Below are positions 1-5,188 of a DNA stretch of 5,188 bases, in pieces. Positions within the stretch are counted from its first letter, which is position 1, and each line of letters begins with the position of its first letter. A model generated the notes under the pieces. The model saw only the letters and a program-made list of their open reading frames with translations, was not told the DNA's origin and did no database searches. A program made the translations under genes and the position numbers. The DNA is from Planctomycetaceae bacterium (lineage in GTDB: Bacteria > Planctomycetota > Planctomycetia > Planctomycetales > Planctomycetaceae). Location: positions 1 through 5,188 of the forward strand of contig JAGQQT010000325.1 of assembly GCA_020426065.1 (NCBI GenBank), in the 5' to 3' direction.

Positions 1-194
1 AAATTGGCGCTCAGGTGGTGACGAGGGAAGGGCAGGGGAAAGTGATCAGTCAGGAGATCCTGTCACGGCAGGTTGTGATTGCCTACGAAGATCGCAGACG
101 TGTCACAACTCCGCTCACAGAAATTGTCTCCGTCCTGAAAACCAAACCGCAACCCAAGGGGAACAAACCCAAAGATGCTGATGAGGAAGAGTAG
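1..194 (+). CDS. PSP1/YaaT (RicT)-like protein, C-terminal fragment
   Basis: This is the 3' end of a gene that begins before the window. The frame starting at base 3 is open for 63 codons and ends at TAG 192-194. The fragment opens with IGAQVVTREGQGKVISQEIL and continues with an SRQVVIAYEDRRRV segment. This matches the end of the PSP1 domain as I recall it from Bacillus subtilis YaaT (IG..(V/I)T...G..KV....IL.R...V....R..V...EI). Known family members are cytoplasmic partners in RNA-processing or phosphorelay regulation; what the planctomycete homologue does is not established here. The last 13 or so residues are a charged Lys/Pro then Asp/Glu tail, probably disordered. The family's cysteine-rich core would lie upstream, outside the window, so the call rests on the C-terminal block only. 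Little links it to the next gene, which starts 114 bases on. Confidence 0.7.
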   Translation, partial: IGAQVVTREGQGKVISQEILSRQVVIAYEDRRRVTTPLTEIVSVLKTKPQPKGNKPKDADEEE

Positions 195-294
195 AAGGAT
201 CGATTGGAAACGAAGCCCAGGCATGGGATGAAATACAAACCAGCTGAGTCGTCATCCAGAGCGGAGGGCGATGCACGTCTTTGATTATCTCGAC

Positions 295-300
295 GGGAGG
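295..300 (+). promoter_or_regulatory. Shine-Dalgarno site for the ceramidase-like gene
   Basis: GGGAGG lies 8 bases before the ATG at 309, which is ideal spacing. It supports that ATG as the start. It is the only strong ribosome-binding site in the window: the starts at 1869 (+) and 4978 (-) have no comparable motif. Confidence 0.65.
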
Positions 301-308
301 ATTCAGCC

Positions 309-1817
309 ATGCGGTGTTTCGATGTACGCTCTTTGAAAACGATCTGTCTCCCTAAGCAGCTCAGATCCGCCTTTTCTCTCCTTCCGGTTTTGCTGCTGGC
401 CAGCAGCCTTCTGATGCCACAGGACATTGCCTGGGGAGCGGAACCGCAGCCCCTTCAGGCCGGAACGGCTGCCGTGGACATCACGCCGCAACAGTTCCCC
501 ATCAACATGCCGGGGGGATTCAGTGCCAACATGGCCGAGTCCGTCCACGATCCGTTCTTTGCCCGGGCAGTTGTCCTGTCCGACCAGCAGACCACCATTG
601 CCATGGTGCTTGTCGATAATCTGGGAGTTGATCCTGCGGTCATTGAAGAAGCGAAACAGCTTGCGGCAGCCGAAACCACCATTCCCCGGCAGAACATGCT
701 GGTCTGTTCCACGCACACGCATAGCGGTCCCCCCTCCAGTGGAAGTTCCGGAGCGGCTCCTGAGGTTGCTTATCGTCCTCTGCTGACTCGTGGAATTGCT
801 GATTCCATCATTCAGGCCTACCAGCAACTGCAACCTGCCCAGGTCGAGTTTTCCTCGGCGGACCTGCCCGAAGAAGTTTTCAATCGCCGCTGGTTTCTCA
901 AGCCGGGGAAAATGCAGGCCAATCCTTTCGGGAAGATGGATCTGGTGAAAATGAATCCACCCCGCAGTCCGGATGTCCTCGAACGTCCTGCTGGCCCTAC
1001 GGATCCCGAAATTACCATTCTCTCCGTTCTCGATGACAAGCAGCGATCGCTGGCGTTGTTTGCGAATTATTCTCTGCACTACGTCGGCGCAACTCCCCGC
1101 GGCCAGCTTTCGGCAGACTACTTCGGCGAATTCTCCCGACTGATGCCGAGCCGTCTCCGCACAAATGAAAAATTTGTGGCGATGATGTCCAACGGCACCT
1201 CGGGTGATATCAACAACATTCCCTTCGGCACCACACGCCCACCACGGGAAACGTTTGAGCAGATTCGTATTGTCGCCCAGAAAGCTGCCGATACAGCCTG
1301 GACCGCTTTTGAGAAAATCGAACAACATCAGTCAAAAGTCTCACTGGCGATGCTCGAACGAAAAGTGGAACTGAAATATCGTCGCCCTTCAGAAGAGGAA
1401 ATCGCGTTTGCCAAACATGTGCTCGAACTGAAGGATGAAGCGGAAATTGCCAAACTGCCACGTCTGGCCGATGCCTATGCCAGACGGACCATGAGTGCCG
1501 CTGAGCGTGAAGAAGACTCCGTAGAAGTCATTCTGCAGGCAATCCGGATCGGCAATGATGTGGTTCTGGGAATTCCGTTCGAAACACTCGTGGAAATCGG
1601 TCTCGAACTGAAAGCCCGCAGCCCATTCGAAAACACAATGGTGATCGGACTGGCCAACGGACGCTATGGCTATCTCCCCACACCTCATCAGCATCGACTG
1701 GGAGGCTACGAGACCTGGCTCGGAACCAACTGGGTTCAGGAAGATGCCTCTGACATTCTGACCCAGAATCTCACCGAGATGATGAGCTCTCTTCATCAAG
1801 AATTCGCAAATCCCTGA
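309..1817 (+). CDS. Secreted neutral/alkaline ceramidase-like hydrolase
   Basis: A 502-residue protein of the neutral/alkaline non-lysosomal ceramidase N-terminal domain family, a zinc-dependent amidase fold. The first 44 residues look like a signal peptide: basic start, hydrophobic core at about 22-36, likely cleavage after AWGA44, so the protein is probably exported. The mature part opens with the family's AGTAAVDITP block (51-60). It then has HDPFFARAVVL (80-90), VDN (102-104) and the metal-binding THTHSGP (135-141; H136, H138). Further likely zinc-site equivalents are H257 in NYSLHYVG, E425 in GIPFET and Y467 in GGYET, matched by motif order and not by alignment. The serine of the conserved GDVSPN motif of characterised neutral ceramidases appears as Asn302 in SGDINN, so true ceramidase activity is doubtful. 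The protein is shorter than classical ceramidases (roughly 650-780 residues) and seems to lack their C-terminal beta-sandwich domain. The start is chosen for its GGGAGG site and signal peptide. The next gene begins 51 bases downstream on the same strand. The substrate is unknown. Confidence 0.85.
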   Translation: MRCFDVRSLKTICLPKQLRSAFSLLPVLLLASSLLMPQDIAWGAEPQPLQAGTAAVDITPQQFPINMPGGFSANMAESVHDPFFARAVVLSDQQTTIAMVLVDNLGVDPAVIEEAKQLAAAETTIPRQNMLVCSTHTHSGPPSSGSSGAAPEVAYRPLLTRGIADSIIQAYQQLQPAQVEFSSADLPEEVFNRRWFLKPGKMQANPFGKMDLVKMNPPRSPDVLERPAGPTDPEITILSVLDDKQRSLALFANYSLHYVGATPRGQLSADYFGEFSRLMPSRLRTNEKFVAMMSNGTSGDINNIPFGTTRPPRETFEQIRIVAQKAADTAWTAFEKIEQHQSKVSLAMLERKVELKYRRPSEEEIAFAKHVLELKDEAEIAKLPRLADAYARRTMSAAEREEDSVEVILQAIRIGNDVVLGIPFETLVEIGLELKARSPFENTMVIGLANGRYGYLPTPHQHRLGGYETWLGTNWVQEDASDILTQNLTEMMSSLHQEFANP

Positions 1818-1868
1818 TCCAATCTGTGGCAAATCACTTTCTGTACCCAATATTGCCATAGAATTGAT

Positions 1869-3272
1869 ATGTCCACTGACGCTCAGGTTCCCGGAACGAA
1901 CACACCTGCTCGTTCCGGCCTTCATCATCTGGTTTTCAGCGCAGGTTTACTCGGGCTGATCTGCTGCAGCGCACTCTACTCCGGCGCTTTGAACTTCCTG
2001 TTTATGACCTCCCTGCCGGATCAGGATCGGGACTGGGATGGCCCGACGATCGTGATCACGCATCCTGAAAACAGTGCTGCCGTGTCTACCGACAACTGGC
2101 CTTGTCTGTTCGGCCCTCTTCAAAACAGCACACTCAACAGTTCCCTGATGTTATCAGAGGCGGGGCCAGAAAAATTTGAGATCCTCTGGGAACGGGAACT
2201 GGGAACCGGATACAGTTCTCCAGTGATCGCGGGCGGTGTGGTCTATGTCCCGGACCGGAGAGAGGATCAGGTATTCCTGACTGCCATCTTACTCGATTCC
2301 GGGGAAACTCTCTGGGAATGGAGTCAGCCCACTGATTACGTCTGCCCGAACCCACCCCACAGCAGTGGACCTTACAGCACCCCACTGGTCGACGGGGGAT
2401 TCGTTTACTTTCTGACTGCCGAGGGGGAGTTGATCTGCCTGGATGCACAGACAGGGGAAAAACATTATTCCCGCCCGCTCAGTCAGGAGTATTCCGTTCC
2501 CGAAAACGTATTTGCAGTTGGGCATACACCGCTCGTTTATCGTGACTGGCTGATTCTCAACCTGGGTGGCAAGCCTGACGCAGGTCTGGTGGCTCTCGAA
2601 AAAAAGACCGGAGAGCTGGTCTGGAAAAGCACGAATTTTGGAGATTCCTATGCCACTCCGATGATCGCAACCATCCATGGCCGGGAGATTGGATTTGCCC
2701 TGACTGCCGAGCAGGCGGTCAGCTTTGATCCGGAAACCGGTGCCGTGTTCTGGAATTTTCCCATGCAGGCAATTGCTGATGATTTCGTGAATGCCACATC
2801 CCCGGTCCACTATGGTGACCTGGTCATTTTTTCTGCCTATCAGGCGGGAACCTATACGCTCAGAATTCTGCCTGACGGACAGTACGAACAACTCCGGCAC
2901 GATCGTCGCCTGCTGGTCAGCCAATTCAATCCGCTCACATGCCGGAATGGCTACCTCTTCGGCTGGCACTTTTTTGACAAGAGTTTTCGCTGCATTGATC
3001 TGGCTACCGGCAATCTGATGTGGAAATGCAATACCGATATCGGTCGGGGCACACACCTGATGTTTGAAAACGTTTGCCTGCTGGCCGGGGAATCCGGTCA
3101 GTTGGCGCTGGTCGATCCAGACCCGGCTGGCTTTTCCATCAAACTGGAACCGGACTTGCCACTGCTCAAAGAACCTGCCTTCTCCGCTCCGGCATATGAC
3201 GGTGGCAGATTTGTCTGGCGCAATGAAGAACGAATCATTTGCTTTGGCATCGCTGAAGCAGATCCTGATTGA
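1869..3272 (+). CDS. Membrane-anchored PQQ-like beta-propeller protein
   Basis: A 467-residue protein of the PQQ-binding-like (BamB-type) beta-propeller superfamily. A hydrophobic segment at about 21-46 follows a short polar N-terminus and probably anchors the protein with the propeller outside the cytoplasm. No good lipobox or signal-peptidase site is visible near Cys32-Cys33. Residues 77-83 (WPCLFGP) are a variant of the WPxxxGP motif that opens the propeller in many planctomycete relatives. Blade-closing D-x-x-T/S-G-x motifs, mostly followed by an aromatic residue, begin at about 143, 192, 244 (with Glu first), 287 and 377. The recurring SSPV, STPL, ATPM and TSPV strands fit a multi-blade propeller. 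There is no CxxCH haem motif, and I see no case for a quinoprotein dehydrogenase; a binding or assembly role is more likely. The ATG at 1869 lacks a clear ribosome-binding site, but the next Met (46) would lose the anchor. It probably shares a transcript with the gene 51 bases upstream. Its last 57 codons overlap the convergent TPR gene. Confidence 0.85.
   Translation: MSTDAQVPGTNTPARSGLHHLVFSAGLLGLICCSALYSGALNFLFMTSLPDQDRDWDGPTIVITHPENSAAVSTDNWPCLFGPLQNSTLNSSLMLSEAGPEKFEILWERELGTGYSSPVIAGGVVYVPDRREDQVFLTAILLDSGETLWEWSQPTDYVCPNPPHSSGPYSTPLVDGGFVYFLTAEGELICLDAQTGEKHYSRPLSQEYSVPENVFAVGHTPLVYRDWLILNLGGKPDAGLVALEKKTGELVWKSTNFGDSYATPMIATIHGREIGFALTAEQAVSFDPETGAVFWNFPMQAIADDFVNATSPVHYGDLVIFSAYQAGTYTLRILPDGQYEQLRHDRRLLVSQFNPLTCRNGYLFGWHFFDKSFRCIDLATGNLMWKCNTDIGRGTHLMFENVCLLAGESGQLALVDPDPAGFSIKLEPDLPLLKEPAFSAPAYDGGRFVWRNEERIICFGIAEADPD
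3098..3272. other. Convergent coding overlap, 175 bases
   Basis: The 3' ends of the propeller gene (+, stop TGA 3270-3272) and the TPR gene (-, stop TGA read from 3100-3098) overlap tail to tail. Third codon positions of the two frames face each other, so wobble changes in one gene fall on wobble positions of the other. The plus frame here encodes recognisable propeller sequence. The minus frame encodes a Ser/Gly/Pro-rich tail beginning at Asp569. No hairpin followed by a T-run was found on either strand, so the transcripts may also overlap. Confidence 0.75.
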
Positions 3273-4978
3273 TCTTCCGGCGGACTGTCTGCCTGTGGAG
3301 TTTCTGCTTTCGTTTCAGGCTGTTTGGCTTCGATGGGATCAACATAGGCCTGCTGATTCCGATAGAGATCGAGCCGGTAGTAATAATCCGCCTTCTCCGA
3401 AATGCTCACCAGATCATAGGCCTTCTGCTGCTGCTCAACGGCTTCCTCGAACCGGCCACAACGGGCGTAGGCCGCCGCAAGTGTGTCCAGATAAACTGCA
3501 CTCTTCCATTCCGTCTGTTCACAGACTTCCGTTGCCAGCTCGAGAGCCAGTTCCCCATTCTGATACTTTTCATCAGCACAGGTTGCCAGTATCCAGGCAT
3601 AGGCATTTTTCTTTTGAATGCTATTCTTGCCACGATTTCGCGAAGGATTGAAATCAGCAATAGCCAGTTCGTACTGGCCTGATTTGGCATAAGCATTTCC
3701 CCTGAGGTAACGAATCATATCGTTTGAAGGATCCAACTTCATCGCATTTGTAAAATCAGCGATGGCTTCTGGATAGTTGTGTATTTCAGAAAAGCAAGTC
3801 CCCCGATTGATATAAACTTGTGGTCGTTTGAAGTCTTTCTCAATCGATACAGAAAAATCCCTGATTGCCTCTTCGTACCTCTTCAGCTCCATGAGGCACT
3901 GACCTCTCTGAAAATAATACAGGCTTTTCGATTCATTCAGTTCAATTGCTCTCGTAAAGTCCTTATCTGCCAATTCCCATTGCGCAGTAGCCTTAAAAAC
4001 CAGCCCTCGTTTGTAGTAAGCAACACTATATTCCGGGTCGGCTGCAATGGCTTCTGAGAAGGCTAACTCCGCTTCGTAATACCCATTTTTAGTCAATGCA
4101 TTTTCACCTATTTGAAGCAAGTCGAAACTGGGTCTCCCTGGCTGAGGAGTAATCTGGTCGAGAAAATCATCAATAATGTCCGAAGTGTCCTTTGGAGATG
4201 GTGTGAAGACTTTCGAGGCATCTAGAACTGGAAGCTTAGGAGAAGTAAGTGATTTATAATTATTCTCCCGTAAATCTGTTAAATAGGGTTTATTCATTCT
4301 TGATGGCTGTCGGCTGTCATGAGTCCAGTTGTAAGACAGATACCCCTTAATTGCAAAAAACGCCAAGACCACAAACACCCAAGGAAATCCACTCTGAGTG
4401 CCATTAACTCCAGCTTCTTGATTCTCAGTCGACTCTGCCATCGTTTTGGTAAATCTGATTTTTACCAGCGGCACCTGCATCAGGATGTCTGTGTCTGAAA
4501 GAGTGCCTGTTTCCTCGGCCAGTTGTTCGACTTTGCTGGTATATCTTCGGGCACGGAGCCAGGACACAAATGCATTTGTTTTGAGCTGGCCTTCCGGTGT
4601 GAACTGTTGACGGAGAACAGCTGGCATCGCTTCCAGTGCAGTTGAGGTGACGGTCCATTGCACATGTTCGTTGGGGGGAGCCGCTTTTTGTTCCCGGATT
4701 TTCCGCTCCACAAGTGGGCCGATTTCTCGTTGATACAGCAGTCGCTTCTGCCAGGTAATTTCAGGCGTATTGTGTTCAGATGATGATTCTCGAAAGGCCG
4801 TCAGAACGGCCGCCGATATCGTAAAGCCTGGCGCAAAACCCTGCTCGGCAATCTGCCTTAAAGCCCGTTTTCGCAGTTCGGTTCTCTCTGGAACAGCAGA
4901 ACCGCTCTGCAGAAGTGGCTCCAGCAACTTCCGCTCAGTCTCACCAGGGAAACCAGTTTCAATTTCCTGTTCTGCCAT
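3098..4978 (-). CDS. Membrane-anchored TPR-repeat protein with unknown N-terminal domain
   Basis: A 626-residue protein. Residues 1-180 form a charged, probably helical region of no family I recognise. One membrane segment follows at about 198-216 (PWVFVVLAFFAIKGYLSY), then a polar linker to about 283. TPR units lie at about 284-317, 318-351, 352-385 and 386-419, with typical A..F..AI..(D/N)P spacing. A fifth (about 420-450) breaks off after AIADF into a basic stretch, NPSRNRGKNSIQKKN. The block that follows (AYAWILATCADE, ELATEVCEQTEWKSAVYLDT, AAAYARCGRFEEAVEQQQKA, YYYRLDLYR) resembles the usual end of planctomycete TPR proteins. TPR arrays bind proteins, so a scaffold role is inferred; the partner and the side of the membrane holding the repeats are unclear. 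About 78 Pro/Glu/Ser/Gly-rich residues follow the expected family end near residue 548, and the last 58 are antisense to the propeller gene. The ATG at 4978 has only a weak purine-rich leader. The gene lies 56 bases after another minus-strand gene. Confidence 0.85.
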   Translation of the reverse strand: MAEQEIETGFPGETERKLLEPLLQSGSAVPERTELRKRALRQIAEQGFAPGFTISAAVLTAFRESSSEHNTPEITWQKRLLYQREIGPLVERKIREQKAAPPNEHVQWTVTSTALEAMPAVLRQQFTPEGQLKTNAFVSWLRARRYTSKVEQLAEETGTLSDTDILMQVPLVKIRFTKTMAESTENQEAGVNGTQSGFPWVFVVLAFFAIKGYLSYNWTHDSRQPSRMNKPYLTDLRENNYKSLTSPKLPVLDASKVFTPSPKDTSDIIDDFLDQITPQPGRPSFDLLQIGENALTKNGYYEAELAFSEAIAADPEYSVAYYKRGLVFKATAQWELADKDFTRAIELNESKSLYYFQRGQCLMELKRYEEAIRDFSVSIEKDFKRPQVYINRGTCFSEIHNYPEAIADFTNAMKLDPSNDMIRYLRGNAYAKSGQYELAIADFNPSRNRGKNSIQKKNAYAWILATCADEKYQNGELALELATEVCEQTEWKSAVYLDTLAAAYARCGRFEEAVEQQQKAYDLVSISEKADYYYRLDLYRNQQAYVDPIEAKQPETKAETPQADSPPEDQSGSASAMPKQMIRSSLRQTNLPPSYAGAEKAGSLSSGKSGSSLMEKPAGSGSTSAN

Positions 4979-5007
4979 CGTTCATCTGAACTTCAAAAAA
5001 AAGCAAA

Positions 5008-5038
5008 ATTATAATCTCATCCAATAACTGCAACTCAA
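5008..5038 (-). promoter_or_regulatory. Possible promoter of the TPR gene
   Basis: On the minus strand a perfect TATAAT (5013 to 5008) sits about 30 bases before the ATG at 4978. A TTGAGT that could act as a -35 (5038 to 5033) lies upstream with a 19-base spacer, longer than ideal, and overlaps the stop codon of the preceding gene. The surroundings are AT-rich, so chance occurrence is possible, and the TPR gene could instead be read from the upstream gene's promoter. Confidence 0.3.
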
Positions 5039-5188
5039 CTGATTCCTTCCGGCACCGCGTACAGGGTCCAGGCGGCTGTCAGGAAATGAATTGGTAAATC
5101 ATCGGCGTACTCTCCGACAAACTTGCTGATGGCCGGGTTCTCTTTTTCTGAGCCATAGGCCATATTCCTGAGAATCCATTCCGAGGGG
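5035..5188 (-). CDS. Unrecognised protein, C-terminal fragment
   Basis: This is the 3' end of a minus-strand gene whose start lies beyond the window. The frame is open from the right edge for 50 codons and ends at TGA (5037 to 5035). The residues include EWILRNMAYGSEKENPAISK, then FVGEYADDLPIHFLTAAWTL and a short YAVPEGIS end. The sequence is amphipathic with several aromatic residues and reads like real protein, unlike the other minus frame checked here, which is Arg-rich and closes early. I do not recognise the family and assign no function. The short gap to the TPR gene on the same strand suggests one operon. Confidence 0.55.
   Translation of the reverse strand, partial: PSEWILRNMAYGSEKENPAISKFVGEYADDLPIHFLTAAWTLYAVPEGIS

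Noticed and set aside
204..234. TTGGAA / TGAAAT as a possible promoter before the ceramidase-like gene
   Set aside because: Both boxes match poorly and the spacer is 19 bases, so it is no better than chance.
271..336. Short 21-codon upstream frame (ATG at 271) overlapping the ceramidase-like start
   Set aside because: GGAGG at 263-267 is only 3 bases from its ATG, too close for good initiation. Nothing in the peptide suggests a regulatory leader.
303..1328. Long minus-strand open frame of 341 codons opposite the ceramidase-like gene
   Set aside because: It lies entirely antisense to a gene with clear family motifs. Its translation is rich in Gly/Arg/His with no recognisable domain, and it has no supporting start context.
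1827..1858. TGGCAA ... TTGCCA inverted repeat between the ceramidase-like and propeller genes
   Set aside because: The arms are only 6 bases with a 20-base loop and no T-run, so it is neither a convincing terminator nor an operator.
1953..1974. Possible lipobox at Cys32-Cys33 in the propeller protein's hydrophobic segment
   Set aside because: The residue before Cys32 is Ile and before Cys33 is Cys, not the Gly/Ala/Ser required, and the cysteines lie within the hydrophobic core.
2289..3056. Minus-strand open frame of 255 codons opposite the propeller gene
   Set aside because: It is antisense to well-conserved propeller blades and its translation has no domain character, so it is a shadow of the plus-strand gene.
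3279..3293. Small hairpin (GGCGG ... CTGCC, one G-T pair) just after the propeller stop
   Set aside because: The stem is 5-6 pairs with no T-tract after it on either strand, and it lies inside the TPR coding region.
3064..3651. Plus-strand open frame crossing the end of the propeller gene into the TPR gene
   Set aside because: It overlaps two better-supported genes in other frames and encodes a Pro/Arg/Ser-rich sequence typical of out-of-frame translation.
4959..4985. Eight-codon minus-strand frame (ATG at 4985) overlapping the TPR start out of frame
   Set aside because: It has no ribosome-binding site and is short enough to occur by chance; translational coupling cannot be supported.

Overview
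The window looks like a piece of a Planctomycetota chromosome, probably of the Gimesia/Rubinisphaera type. This is inferred from the gene families and not from any rRNA marker. The pointers are a ceramidase-fold secreted protein, an anchored PQQ-like beta-propeller protein with a WPxxxGP motif, and a TPR protein ending in the LATC...YLDTLAAAYA...RLxLYR block common in that phylum. Base composition is moderate: hand-counted 60-base lines run from about 37% to 65% GC.

Layout. Positions 1-194 (+) hold the last 63 codons of a PSP1/YaaT(RicT)-like gene. A 114-base gap follows. Then come two closely spaced plus-strand genes: a secreted neutral-ceramidase-like protein (309-1817) and a membrane-anchored PQQ-like beta-propeller protein (1869-3272). 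From the right, the minus strand carries the 3' end of an unrecognised gene (5035-5188) and, 56 bases further on, a 626-residue membrane-anchored TPR protein (4978 down to 3098). The TPR gene runs into the propeller gene, so the two convergent reading frames share 175 bases. No RNA genes, insertion sequences, CRISPR arrays or long repeats were seen, and no stretch over 300 bases lacks a gene.

Working together. The ceramidase-like and propeller proteins are probably co-transcribed and probably both act outside the cytoplasm, but nothing ties them to a specific pathway. The TPR protein is likely a membrane scaffold. No obvious new multi-gene system is visible. The most interesting points are the replacement of the conserved GDVSPN serine in the ceramidase-like protein by asparagine, and the TPR protein's extra C-terminal tail, which lies antisense to the propeller gene.
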